Positions 8,646 through 16,759 of a stretch of DNA of 64,000 nucleotides are shown here, piece by piece. Below the pieces are notes generated by a model that had not been told where the DNA came from, ran no database searches, and saw only the letters and a program-made list of their open reading frames with translations. A program made the position numbers and the translations under genes. The number at the start of each line of letters is the position of its first letter. Within the stretch, counting starts at the first letter, position 1. The stretch spans positions 196,428 to 260,427 of the forward strand of contig JAAEQB010000058.1 in assembly GCA_024231975.1 (NCBI GenBank). Reading direction: 5' to 3'. The DNA comes from Allobosea sp. GTDB taxonomy: Bacteria > Pseudomonadota > Alphaproteobacteria > Rhizobiales > Beijerinckiaceae.

Positions 8646-9107
8646 TTAATCCGGATCGAGCAGCCTCGGCCCCGCGCCCTGCTTGCCGAGCTCGTCCCAG
8701 GGATTGTGCAGCGGGCAGCTCTTCACCGAGAGGCAGCCGCAACCGATACAGTCGGTGAGGTGGTCGCGCAGGCGCGTCAGCCGGTCGATGCGGTGTTCCA
8801 GCTCCTCCTTCCAGGCGGCGGAGAGCCGGCTCCAGTCTTCCGCCGTCGGCGTGCGCTCCTGCGGCAGCGCCTTGAAGGCCTCGCGGATGGTCTTCAAGGG
8901 TATGCCGCTGCGCTGCGCCACCTTGATGATGGCGACGCGGCGCAGCACCTCGCGCGGATAGCGGCGCTGGTTGCCGGCATTGCGGCGGCTGCGGATCAGC
9001 CCTTCCGCTTCATAGAAGTGCAGCGCGGAGACCGCGATGCCGCTGCGGCTTGCGACCTGGCCGACGCTGAGATCGTCGGCGAAAGGATTGCGGGCTGGGT
9101 GCTTCAT
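8646..9107 (-). CDS. soxR: Redox-sensitive transcriptional activator SoxR
   Basis: A 153-residue MerR-family regulator. It has an N-terminal winged helix (about 12-80), a dimerisation helix (about 90-118) and the [2Fe-2S] cluster motif C-x2-C-x-C-x5-C at Cys120, 123, 125 and 131, which is diagnostic for SoxR. In most non-enteric bacteria SoxR responds directly to redox-cycling compounds and activates a handful of targets. The start ATG 9107-9105 gives the normal SoxR N-terminus. It is divergent from the FMN reductase gene, with the SoxR-type promoter between them. Confidence 0.96.
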   Translation of the reverse strand: MKHPARNPFADDLSVGQVASRSGIAVSALHFYEAEGLIRSRRNAGNQRRYPREVLRRVAIIKVAQRSGIPLKTIREAFKALPQERTPTAEDWSRLSAAWKEELEHRIDRLTRLRDHLTDCIGCGCLSVKSCPLHNPWDELGKQGAGPRLLDPD

Positions 9108-9112
9108 GGCGC

Positions 9113-9143
9113 TTGACCTTAACCTTACTTGAGGTCTTATAGA
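9113..9143 (+). promoter_or_regulatory. SoxR-type promoter and operator
   Basis: A -35 TTGACC (9113-9118) and a -10 TATAGA (9138-9143) are separated by exactly 19 bp, the over-long spacer typical of MerR/SoxR-activated promoters. The spacer holds an imperfect 22-bp dyad (9115-9136) with half-sites GACCTnAA and TTnAGGTC, close to the known SoxR box. It faces the FMN reductase gene and overlaps the start region of soxR, so it may also autoregulate soxR. Confidence 0.85.
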
Positions 9144-9182
9144 GATCGCTCCGCTGCACCGCCAGCCCTCCGGAGCCGTCCC

Positions 9183-9737
9183 ATGCATCGTCCGCTCATC
9201 CCCCAGATCAAGGTCGCCGTGATCTATGGCAGCACGCGCCAGGGACGCCTGTGCACCAAGGTCGCCGGCTGGACGATCGCGCAGATCGAGGGCGACGGCC
9301 CGTTTTCGGTCGAGAGCGTCGATCCTGGCGCGCATGACCTAGCCGAGCAGAAGGCGCGGCTCGGCCGGGCCGACGCCTTCATCGTGGTGACGCCCGAATA
9401 CAATCGCAGTTTCCCGGCGCCGCTGAAGGCGCTGATCGACGCAACCGGTGCCGAATGGCGTGGCAAGCCAGTCGCCTTCGTCTCCTATGGCGGCGTCTCG
9501 GGCGGCTTGCGTGCGGTCGAGCAGTTGCGGCTCGTCTTCGCCGAACTGCACGCGGCGACGATCCGCGACGGCGTCTGCTTCGCCAATGCCTGGGACCAGT
9601 TCGACGAGACCGGCCGCCTGTGCGATGCCGACCGGGCCGAGCGGGCGATGGCAACCATGCTCGGCCAGTTGCACTGGTGGGCAAGTGCACTCCGGGCCGC
9701 CCGCAACAGCGTGCCCTACGGCCAGTTCGCCGCCTGA
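9183..9737 (+). CDS. NADPH-dependent FMN reductase (SoxR target)
   Basis: A 184-residue flavodoxin-fold reductase of the ChrR/ArsH/SsuE-like group. Phosphate-binding loop GSTRQGR at 16-22, PEYN at 71-74, and the SYGGVSGGLRAVEQLR region are as expected. It probably performs two-electron reduction of quinones or flavin with NAD(P)H, limiting redox cycling. ATG 9183 was chosen because it lies 39 nt after the -10 box of the SoxR promoter; an earlier in-frame start would lie inside that promoter. The regulation by SoxR is read directly from the promoter layout. Confidence 0.9.
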   Translation: MHRPLIPQIKVAVIYGSTRQGRLCTKVAGWTIAQIEGDGPFSVESVDPGAHDLAEQKARLGRADAFIVVTPEYNRSFPAPLKALIDATGAEWRGKPVAFVSYGGVSGGLRAVEQLRLVFAELHAATIRDGVCFANAWDQFDETGRLCDADRAERAMATMLGQLHWWASALRAARNSVPYGQFAA

Positions 9738-9927
9738 GCGGCCCCCGGCACGAGATGATATCAGCAATGCGCCGGCTGCAATTTTCTCGTGTCAGGAGCC
9801 TGTCGGAGACAAATTCAACGTCGGGCCGGCGTCATAGGGAAAATTTCCCTTACAATACAGTCGCCTAACGCCGCGATGCAGTTTGCTTCACAAATTCGAA
9901 CTGGTCGCGGCGGCGGCATCCGGGGAA

Positions 9928-9960
9928 GGATCGGGCGGACCGATCCCTCCATTTGCGGAG
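9928..9960 (+). promoter_or_regulatory. Tandem hairpins over the ribosome-binding site of the MBL gene
   Basis: GGATCGG-N5-CCGATCC (9928-9946) is followed directly by CTCC-N6-GGAG (9947-9960). The GGAG is the only good Shine-Dalgarno for the ATG at 9966, so the second stem would hide it. Further upstream, AGGGAAAATTTCCCT (9836-9850) is another palindrome. Nothing else is seen in 9738-9965. Confidence 0.4.
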
Positions 9961-9965
9961 CCGCC

Positions 9966-10730
9966 ATGCAGCTCAAACTCCTGCGCAACGCCCTGCTCAA
10001 GCTGAGCTATGCCGGCAAGACCCTGCTGATCGATCCAGATCTCGGCGAGAAACTCAGCCGCCGCTCGATCGCCGGCAAGTCGCAGAACCCGACGGTCGAC
10101 CTGCCCGAGCCGATCGAGGACATCCTCGCCGGCGTCGACCATGTCATCGTCTCGCATCTGCATGCCGACCATTTCGACGACGTCGCCAAGGCCAGGCTCC
10201 CGAAGGACATCCCGCTGATCTGCCAGCCCGGCAATGAGGAGGCGATCCGTGCGGCCGGCTTCACCAATGTCGAGCCGCTCGAATGCTTCGTCCGGATCGG
10301 GCCGATCGTGGTCAAGCCGCAGCCGGCCCAGCACGGCACCGGCCCGGTCGTCGACGTCATGGGCAAGGTGATGGGCCTGACGCTGGAAGCGCCGGGCGAG
10401 CCTTCAGTCTATTGGTGCGGCGACAGCGTGCTCTACCCGCCATTGCAGGAGGCCGTCGCCAAGGCCGAACCCGACGTGATCATCACCCATTCCTGCGGCG
10501 CGCTCTGGGACGGCACGCTGATCGTGATGGATGCGCAGCAGACGCTCGACCTCGCTGAAGAGGCGCCGCAGGCGGTGATCGTCGCGACCCATATGGAGGC
10601 GCTGGATCACGCGACGGTCAGCCGGCAGGCGCTGCGTGAGGCGGCAGAGGCCCGCGGCATCGGCCGCGAGCGGCTGCTGATCCCGGCCGATGGCGAGACG
10701 ATCGAATTGAAGGCGCCGGCGCACGCCTGA
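9966..10730 (+). CDS. MBL-fold metallohydrolase
   Basis: A 254-residue metallo-beta-lactamase-fold hydrolase of the UlaG/RomA-like group. The zinc motif HLHADH lies at 64-69, with further candidate ligands in QHGTGP, CGDSV and a C-terminal THMEALDH. Substrate unknown; relatives cleave lactones, phosphoesters or acyl-phosphatidylethanolamine-like lipids. ATG 9966 has a GGAG 5 nt upstream; longer in-frame versions start in a region without coding character. It follows the SoxR-regulated gene by 228 nt and converges with 10738-11133. Confidence 0.82.
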   Translation: MQLKLLRNALLKLSYAGKTLLIDPDLGEKLSRRSIAGKSQNPTVDLPEPIEDILAGVDHVIVSHLHADHFDDVAKARLPKDIPLICQPGNEEAIRAAGFTNVEPLECFVRIGPIVVKPQPAQHGTGPVVDVMGKVMGLTLEAPGEPSVYWCGDSVLYPPLQEAVAKAEPDVIITHSCGALWDGTLIVMDAQQTLDLAEEAPQAVIVATHMEALDHATVSRQALREAAEARGIGRERLLIPADGETIELKAPAHA

Positions 10731-10737
10731 GCGGCGC

Positions 10738-11133
10738 TTACCTCACGCGCTTGGCGTCGACCCCGAAGGAGCGGAAGGTGCTGCGGTCGACGATGGTCAC
10801 AGTCGTCGACGAACTGGAATTGCCGAATTCGCTCTTGCTGGACATCTCCAGCACGCACTCACCAGCACCGGGACCGGGCTTGGTGGTCCATTGGCCGGAG
10901 GTGACCTGCTCCTCCCACTTGCCCGACTGATTGACGAAGCGGCGGACGGCCCTGAAGGAGCCGTCGGCATTGTAGGCGTCGAGATTGTCGACCTTGACCG
11001 TCATCGGGCCCATGACGACATCGCCCTTGGTGGCCCAGCGCCCGGTCAACGTACCCCGGCAATCGGTGGCAGCCGAGGCGATCCCGGCCGAGCCGAGAAG
11101 AGCTGCAAGGAGCGGCAGGAGGAAGCGGCGCAT
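10738..11133 (-). CDS. Small secreted protein, unknown function
   Basis: 131 residues with a clear Sec signal peptide (MRRFLLPLLAALLGSAGIASA, cleavage near residue 21). The mature part has two Cys (in TDCRG and GECVLEM), probably a disulfide, and a beta-rich pattern (GRWATKGDVVMGPMTVKVDN, SGQWTTKPG). I do not recognise the family. It is on the minus strand downstream of matB (stop 11223), 89 nt away, and could be a separate unit. Confidence 0.75.
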   Translation of the reverse strand: MRRFLLPLLAALLGSAGIASAATDCRGTLTGRWATKGDVVMGPMTVKVDNLDAYNADGSFRAVRRFVNQSGKWEEQVTSGQWTTKPGPGAGECVLEMSSKSEFGNSSSSTTVTIVDRSTFRSFGVDAKRVR

Positions 11134-11222
11134 GGCGGTCTCCGGAGGGCGCTGCAGGTATCTTCAGCACCGATCCTTGCTCCGGAAGCGCCTGACCGCG
11201 TCCTCCATTCGAACGAGTCCGC

Positions 11223-12752
11223 TTACTCCCCCGCCTTGAGCTGCTTGGCGTAAATGTCCTTGTACTGCTCGCGCAGCAGGTTCTTCTGGACCTTGCCCAT
11301 GGTGTTGCGCGGCAGGTCGGCAACGACGAAGACCTGCTTGGGCTGCTTGAACTTGGCAAGGCGCTGCTCCAGCGCCTTGGCGATGCCGGCAGCCGAGATG
11401 TCCGAACCGGCCTTCGCCACAACCACGGCGGTGACCCCCTCGCCGAAATCCGGATGCGGGCAACCGATCACGGCGCTCTCGATCACCCCCGGCATCTCGT
11501 CGATCTCGGCCTCGACCTCCTTGGGATAGACGTTGTAGCCGCCGGTGATGATCAGGTCTTTGCCGCGCCCGACGATGTGGACATAGCCGGCTGGATCAAT
11601 CTTGCCGAGGTCGCCGGTGATGAAGAAGCCGTCGGCCCGGAATTCGGCCTTGGTCTTCTCCGGGTTGCGCCAATAGCCCTTGAAGACGTTCGGCCCCTTG
11701 ACCTCGATCATGCCGATCTCGTCGAGGGCGAGTTCCTTGCCGCTTTCCGGATCAGTGACGCGGGCGGAGACGCCCGGCAGCGGGAAGCCGACCGTGCCCG
11801 CCACCCGGTCCCCGTCATAGGGGTTCGAGGTGTTCATGTTGGTCTCGGTCATGCCGTAGCGCTCGAGGATGGCGTGGCCGGTGCGCTCGCGCCATTCGCG
11901 ATGCGTCTCGGCCAGCAGCGGCGCCGAACCGGAGACGAAGAGGCGCATATGCTTCGTCGCCTCCTTCGACAGGCGCTGGTCCTGCAGAAGCCGGACATAG
12001 AAGGTCGGCACGCCCATCATGCTGGTCGCCCTGGGCAGGTATTTGAAGACCTGCTCCGGATCGAACTTCGGCAGCAGGATCATCGAGGCGCCGGCGAGGA
12101 GGATCGTGTTGGTCGCGACGAAGAGGCCGTGGGTGTGGAAGATCGGCAGCGCGTGCAGCAGCACGTCATCCTTGCTGAAGCGCCAGTAGTCGACCAGCGA
12201 CAGCGCGTTCGAGGCGAGGTTGTCATGGCTGAGCATGGCGCCCTTGGAGCGCCCGGTCGTGCCGGAGGTATAGAGGATGGCGGCAAGGTCGTCGGCGCCG
12301 CGCGCGACATCGGTGAACTCGGTCGCCGCGGCATTGGCCTTGTCGAGCAGGCTGCCGGCGCCGACGCCGAGCGTTTCCAGCTTCGCTCCGGCCTTCTCCG
12401 CGAAGGGCTTCAGTGCCTCTGCCTTGGCGGGATCGCAGACGAAGACGGCTGGCTCGGCATCTCCGAGGAAGTATTCGATCTCGGCCGGGGTATAGGCGGT
12501 ATTGAGCGGCAGGAAGATCGCGCCGGCACGGACGGTGCCGAGATAGAGCATCAAGGCTTCCAGGCTCTTCTCGACCTGGACGGCGACGCGATCGCCGGGC
12601 TTGACGCCGAGGCCCACCAGCGCATTGGCGAAGCGGGCGGAGACCGCGACCATGTCGGCGTAAGTATAGGTCCGGCCGTCATCGAGGAACGCGAAGGGCG
12701 CGGTCGGCGCCGGCATGCGGGCCTTGATCAGGTCGAACAGATGATTGCCCAT
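11223..12752 (-). CDS. matB: Malonyl-CoA synthetase
   Basis: A 509-residue ANL-superfamily ligase that forms malonyl-CoA from malonate, ATP and CoA. P-loop YTSGTTGRSKG at 161-171, ERYGMTETNMNTSNP (A5), FITGDLG, GRGKDLIITGGYNVYP (A8 hinge) and the catalytic Lys in PRNTMGKVQK near the C-terminus are all present. The METNMN-type A5 motif and overall length match MatB rather than long-chain acyl-CoA synthetases. It follows matA by 37 nt on the same strand, the classical matAB order. Confidence 0.95.
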   Translation of the reverse strand: MGNHLFDLIKARMPAPTAPFAFLDDGRTYTYADMVAVSARFANALVGLGVKPGDRVAVQVEKSLEALMLYLGTVRAGAIFLPLNTAYTPAEIEYFLGDAEPAVFVCDPAKAEALKPFAEKAGAKLETLGVGAGSLLDKANAAATEFTDVARGADDLAAILYTSGTTGRSKGAMLSHDNLASNALSLVDYWRFSKDDVLLHALPIFHTHGLFVATNTILLAGASMILLPKFDPEQVFKYLPRATSMMGVPTFYVRLLQDQRLSKEATKHMRLFVSGSAPLLAETHREWRERTGHAILERYGMTETNMNTSNPYDGDRVAGTVGFPLPGVSARVTDPESGKELALDEIGMIEVKGPNVFKGYWRNPEKTKAEFRADGFFITGDLGKIDPAGYVHIVGRGKDLIITGGYNVYPKEVEAEIDEMPGVIESAVIGCPHPDFGEGVTAVVVAKAGSDISAAGIAKALEQRLAKFKQPKQVFVVADLPRNTMGKVQKNLLREQYKDIYAKQLKAGE

Positions 12753-12789
12753 GATTTCGGGTCCTTTCAGGCGTTTCCGTTGTCTTTGG

Positions 12790-14130
12790 TCACTTGGTCG
12801 CCGGCCGCAACTGCTTCTTCACCGAGGAGGAAGCGACCACGGTGTTGCGGGAGGCAAAGGCCTCATGATTGGTCTCGATGTCGTCGAGCTCATAGCGGTA
12901 GTTGACCATCACGCCATGCGACTCGCGCAGGCCACGGTCGGAGAGATTGCCGCCGACATTGATCCGCTCCAGCCGCGCGCCATTGCCGAGATGGAAACGG
13001 GCGACCGGGTCGATCACGCGCCCGGAGGACGTCCGGGCCCGCAGCATGTACTGCGCCATCATCTGGCCGAGCAGCTTGTCGCGGCGGGCGCGGGTGACCT
13101 CGTCCTGCGCCACGATTTCGGTTGCGTCCTGCATCAGCAGCGCCGCCTCCTCATTGGTCAGGCCGAGCTTGGCCGGCTCCGCCAACTCCTGGCCGAGCCA
13201 GCGGGCGAAGCCCGGCACCGGCGAGAGCGTGACGAAGACGTCGAGGCCCGGCAGCTCCCGCTTCAGATCCTCGGCGACCTGCTTGATCAGGAAGTTGCCG
13301 AAGGAGATGCCGCGCAGACCCTCCTGGCAGTTGGAGATCGAATAGAACACCGCGGTGGTCGCCGAAGACGCCGGCAGTACCTCGCGCTCCTCGCTCAGCA
13401 CGTCGGCGATCCGGCTCGGGCTCTCGCGAGTCAGCGCCACCTCGACGAAGATCAGCGGCTCGTCGATCAGTTGCGGGTGGAAGAAGGCAAAGCAACGCCG
13501 GTCGGCCGGCTCGAGCCGGCGGCGCAGATCGTCCCAGTCCTTGATGGCGTGGACCGCCTCATAGCGGATGATCTTCTCCAGCACGTTCGCCGGCGTGGTC
13601 CAGTCGATGCGGCGCAGCACCAGGAAGCCGCGATTGAACCAGGAGCCGAACAGGTGCCGGAAATCGGCGTCGACCGCCTTGAGCTCGGGCTCCTGCTTCA
13701 TCGCCTCGAACAGGCTCTCACGCATGCGCACCAGCACATGCGTGCCGCCGGGCGCGAGGTTGAGCCGGCGGAACAGCTCCTGCCGGCGCGGCTCGGAGGC
13801 CTGGTGCAGCTGGCCGATCGCTTCGGCATCGGGACTGTCACGATAGCGCTCCAACGCGGCGTCGAGCCGCTCGTGATCGGGGCCGAAACGCTCCTGCAGC
13901 AGGCGGAAGAAGGCGAGCCGGCCGGCCTCGTCGAGCTGCTCCCAATCCTCCAGCACGGCCTGCGCCAGCGCCATGCCCGACGCCTCGCCACGGCCCGAGA
14001 GCAGGTCCTCGCAGAGCTTGTCGAGCGGCCGCCGGCGGTTCGAGGCGAAACGCTCGAAATTGATCAGCGCCCGGCCGCGATCGGCGACGCTGGTCAGGAG
14101 ATCGCCAAGAAACGCCATCTGCACCCCCAA
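12790..14130 (-). CDS. matA: Malonyl-CoA decarboxylase
   Basis: A 446-residue malonyl-CoA decarboxylase that converts malonyl-CoA to acetyl-CoA. The family's conserved block FYSISNCQEGLRGISFGNFL contains the catalytic Ser region, preceded by CFAFFHPQL and followed by TLSPVPGFARWL; the N-terminal helical domain is about 1-110. With matB it allows growth on malonate: activation by MatB, then decarboxylation by MatA. The usual matC carrier and matR regulator are not adjacent. Instead a TRAP transporter lies 4 kb upstream on the same strand. Confidence 0.95.
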   Translation of the reverse strand: MGVQMAFLGDLLTSVADRGRALINFERFASNRRRPLDKLCEDLLSGRGEASGMALAQAVLEDWEQLDEAGRLAFFRLLQERFGPDHERLDAALERYRDSPDAEAIGQLHQASEPRRQELFRRLNLAPGGTHVLVRMRESLFEAMKQEPELKAVDADFRHLFGSWFNRGFLVLRRIDWTTPANVLEKIIRYEAVHAIKDWDDLRRRLEPADRRCFAFFHPQLIDEPLIFVEVALTRESPSRIADVLSEEREVLPASSATTAVFYSISNCQEGLRGISFGNFLIKQVAEDLKRELPGLDVFVTLSPVPGFARWLGQELAEPAKLGLTNEEAALLMQDATEIVAQDEVTRARRDKLLGQMMAQYMLRARTSSGRVIDPVARFHLGNGARLERINVGGNLSDRGLRESHGVMVNYRYELDDIETNHEAFASRNTVVASSSVKKQLRPATK

Positions 14131-14159
14131 GAGCCTGCTACCCGCGCCATCCTATACGA

Positions 14160-14177
14160 GTTTGCCGCAGTGCAAAC
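14160..14177. promoter_or_regulatory. Inverted repeat upstream of matA, possible operator
   Basis: GTTTGC-N6-GCAAAC (perfect 6-bp arms) lies 30 bp upstream of the matA start, just 5' of a TATAGG that could be a -10 on the minus strand. It suggests matAB can be transcribed and regulated separately from otnK, whose stop is 14202. The regulator is unknown. Confidence 0.4.
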
Positions 14178-14201
14178 GCGACGGGCCGCGACACGATCGC
14201 G

Positions 14202-15467
14202 CTACTTCAGAAGGCTCCACGCCTTGAGGAAGAAATCGGGCGCGCCGAAGTTCCCCGACTTCAGCGCCACCACCATCTCCGGCCCGTCGACGACGCGGGT
14301 CCAGGGCACGCCGGGATCGATCTCCGGGCCGATCTCCAGCGTGCGGATGGCGAGGCCCTGGACGACCGCGCCGGAGGTCTCGCCACCGGCCACGAGCAGA
14401 CGGGCGACGCCGCCGGCGTTCAGGCGGCGCGCGAGCTCGGCAAAAGCGTGCTCGACGATCTCGCCAGCTCTGTCGCGACCGAGCTTGTCCTGCACCGAGG
14501 CGACCTCGGCCGGATCGTCGCTGGAGTAGACGAGGAAGGGCTTGTCGGCCGGCTGAGACAACGCCCAATCCGCCAGCTCCTTCGCCGTCTGTTTGCCGCC
14601 TGCCAGTGCCAGCGGATCGACCTTAAGCGCGGGAATGCCGGCCGCCAGTGCCGCCTTGATCTGGCCGCGCGTCGCGGTCGAGCAGCTGCCGGAGATGATG
14701 CCGGCGCGACCTGCGGGCGCCGTAAGATGCGTCGCCGTCTCGCGCCAGGGCAGCAAACCAGCCTTGCGGAAATTCTCGGGCAGGCCCATCGCGATACCGG
14801 AGCCGCCGGTGAGCAGGACATGCTCGGAAATGGCTTCGCCCAGCACCATCAGATGGCCGTTGTCGAGCGCATCGGTGACGACATAGCGCACACCATCGGC
14901 CGCCAGCTCGGCCAGGCGCTTGCGCACGGCCGCGGCGCCCTGGTTGACGGCGGCATAGGAAGCGAGCCCGACCTTGTGAGGGGTCTGCGTGCCCATCAGC
15001 CGCATCAGATTGGAATCCCGCATCGGCGTCAGCGGGTGGTCCTTCATCGAGCTCTCATGCAGCGGCACTTCGCCGACGAAGAGATAGCCCTGGAAGATCG
15101 AGCGGCCATTGGCCGGGAAAGCCGGACAGACGATCGCCTGATGGGCATTGAGGCGCTGCATCAGCGCATCCGCGACCGGGCCGATATTGCCCTTGGCGGT
15201 CGAATCGAAGGTCGAGCAGTATTTGAACAGGATCTGCCGCGCGCCGGCCGCCAGCAGCGCCTCGCAAGCGGCAAGCGAATCCGCCACGGCCTCGGCGACG
15301 GGATTGGTGCGCGACTTCAGCGCGACGACGACGGCGTCGGCTTCGGGCAGCTTTGCCCCGGCAGCGGGCGCACCGATGACCTGGACCGTGCGCATGCCGG
15401 CGCGGTTCAGCATCAGGGCGACGTCGGTCGCGCCCGTCATGTCGTCGGCAATCACACCCAGCAGCAT
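14202..15467 (-). CDS. otnK: 3-oxo-tetronate kinase-like four-carbon acid sugar kinase
   Basis: A 421-residue kinase of the former DUF1537 family. The N-terminus MLLGVIADDMTGATD and the C-terminal GGETSGAVVQGL and GPEIDPGVPW phosphate-binding region match OtnK, which phosphorylates 3-oxo-tetronate. Start ATG 15467-15465 was chosen because the family motif begins at once. The usual partners (dehydrogenase, isomerase OtnI, decarboxylase OtnC) are absent from the window, so the actual substrate may differ. Lies between caiB-like (stop 15605) and matA in a minus-strand run fed by a TRAP transporter. Confidence 0.82.
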   Translation of the reverse strand: MLLGVIADDMTGATDVALMLNRAGMRTVQVIGAPAAGAKLPEADAVVVALKSRTNPVAEAVADSLAACEALLAAGARQILFKYCSTFDSTAKGNIGPVADALMQRLNAHQAIVCPAFPANGRSIFQGYLFVGEVPLHESSMKDHPLTPMRDSNLMRLMGTQTPHKVGLASYAAVNQGAAAVRKRLAELAADGVRYVVTDALDNGHLMVLGEAISEHVLLTGGSGIAMGLPENFRKAGLLPWRETATHLTAPAGRAGIISGSCSTATRGQIKAALAAGIPALKVDPLALAGGKQTAKELADWALSQPADKPFLVYSSDDPAEVASVQDKLGRDRAGEIVEHAFAELARRLNAGGVARLLVAGGETSGAVVQGLAIRTLEIGPEIDPGVPWTRVVDGPEMVVALKSGNFGAPDFFLKAWSLLK

Positions 15468-15516
15468 CGTCTGACCTTTCCTTGGCGCACCGCCACGACT
15501 CTGTGCGCGGTGCCCG

Positions 15517-15528
15517 GCAAGATCTTGC
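15517..15528. promoter_or_regulatory. 12-bp perfect palindrome upstream of otnK
   Basis: GCAAGATCTTGC, 50 bp upstream of the otnK start in the 137-bp gap after the CoA-transferase gene. It may be an internal operator; no cognate regulator can be named. Nothing else is evident in that gap. Confidence 0.3.
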
Positions 15529-15604
15529 ATACCAGAAGCGATGCGGGCGGCGACAGCCCTGCGTCGCGCCGCCGCCATGCGGATGCGGGCTGCGGCGGGT
15601 CAGC

Positions 15605-16741
15605 TCAACGGCTCGTGCCGCTGTCGACGAGCTCGGCCGTATGCTCGCCCAGGCGCGGCGGCGGACGGCGGACATGGCAGGCACGGTCCCTCAGCTTGAT
15701 CGGGAAACCGACCATCCGGACCGTGCCGTGGCCTGGCGTCGGCACGTCGATTGCCATTTGCTGCGCCTCGATCTGGGGATCGGAGAAGACGCCGCCGAGA
15801 TCGTAAATCGGGCCGCAGGGGACGCCGGCGGCGTTGAGCCGTTCGATCCAATCGGCCGAGTCGCGCTCCCGCAGCTTCTCCTCGACCAGCTGCTGCAGCA
15901 GCGCGCGGTGCTTCACGCGGCGAAAGTTATCGGCGAATTCAGGATCTGCCTTGGCCTCCGGCAGGCCGAGCGCATCCATCAGGCGGCCGAAGAAGGTGTT
16001 GTCGCTGGGCGCGATCGCGATCTGGCCATCACGGGTCCTGAACAGGCCGTAGGGCGAGGCGATCGGGTGGTCGTTGCCGGTCTTGGGCAGCACCTCGCCC
16101 GTCGCGAAATAATGCGAAGCGGTATAGGCGAGCAGGCTGACCATCGAATTGGTCAGGCTGACATCGACCTTCTCGGCTCCGCCATGGCGCTCGCGGCCCA
16201 GCAAAGCGGCGGTGACGCCGAGCGCGCCATAGAGGCCGCAGACGAGATCGCTGATCGGCAGGCCGGAACGCAGCGGCGGATCGTCCTTGGCGCCGTTGAC
16301 GCTCATGAAGCCGCTCATCGCCTGGGCGATGAAATCGAAGGCAGGCCGGTCGCGATAGGGACCGTCGGCGCCGAAGCCGGTGATCGAGCAGGCGACGATG
16401 CCCGGCCTGATCTGCTGCAGACGTTCCTCGTCGAAGCCGAGCCTCGCCATCACGCCGGGCCGGAAATTGTCGATCACCGCATCGGCCGTGGCGAGCAGCT
16501 GCTCCAGTCCGCGCTTGCCCTCGGCGGTCTTCAGGTCGAGCACGACCGAGCGCTTGTTGCGGTTGAAGGAGGCGTAATACCAGCTCAAGCCGTCGCGACC
16601 GGAGCCTTGCGTGCGGAGCGGATCGCCCTCGGGTGGCTCGACTTTGATCACGTCGGCACCCAGATCCGCCAGCAGCATCGTGCAGAACGGGCCGGAGATG
16701 ACGCGCGTGAGATCGACGATTCTTAGGCCGGTCAACGGCAT
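15605..16741 (-). CDS. CaiB/BaiF family CoA-transferase
   Basis: A 378-residue family III CoA-transferase, which moves CoA between carboxylic acids through an Asp-linked intermediate. The N-terminus LRIVDLTRVISGPFCTMLLADLGADVIKVE and the block RNKRSVVLDLKT are typical; the likely catalytic Asp is in GLPISDLVCGLYGALG. It starts 18 nt after the TRAP large-permease stop, so it probably activates the acid imported by that TRAP system. The divergent HMG-CoA-lyase-type gene at 21895 could cleave the resulting CoA ester (inference). Confidence 0.9.
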   Translation of the reverse strand: MPLTGLRIVDLTRVISGPFCTMLLADLGADVIKVEPPEGDPLRTQGSGRDGLSWYYASFNRNKRSVVLDLKTAEGKRGLEQLLATADAVIDNFRPGVMARLGFDEERLQQIRPGIVACSITGFGADGPYRDRPAFDFIAQAMSGFMSVNGAKDDPPLRSGLPISDLVCGLYGALGVTAALLGRERHGGAEKVDVSLTNSMVSLLAYTASHYFATGEVLPKTGNDHPIASPYGLFRTRDGQIAIAPSDNTFFGRLMDALGLPEAKADPEFADNFRRVKHRALLQQLVEEKLRERDSADWIERLNAAGVPCGPIYDLGGVFSDPQIEAQQMAIDVPTPGHGTVRMVGFPIKLRDRACHVRRPPPRLGEHTAELVDSGTSR

Positions 16742-16759
16742 TATGCAGCCTCTTGCAGA

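Noticed and set aside
12745..14529. 594-codon open frame opposite matA
   Set aside because: matA carries all malonyl-CoA decarboxylase motifs on the other strand; the antisense product is low-complexity and has no ribosome-binding site of note.
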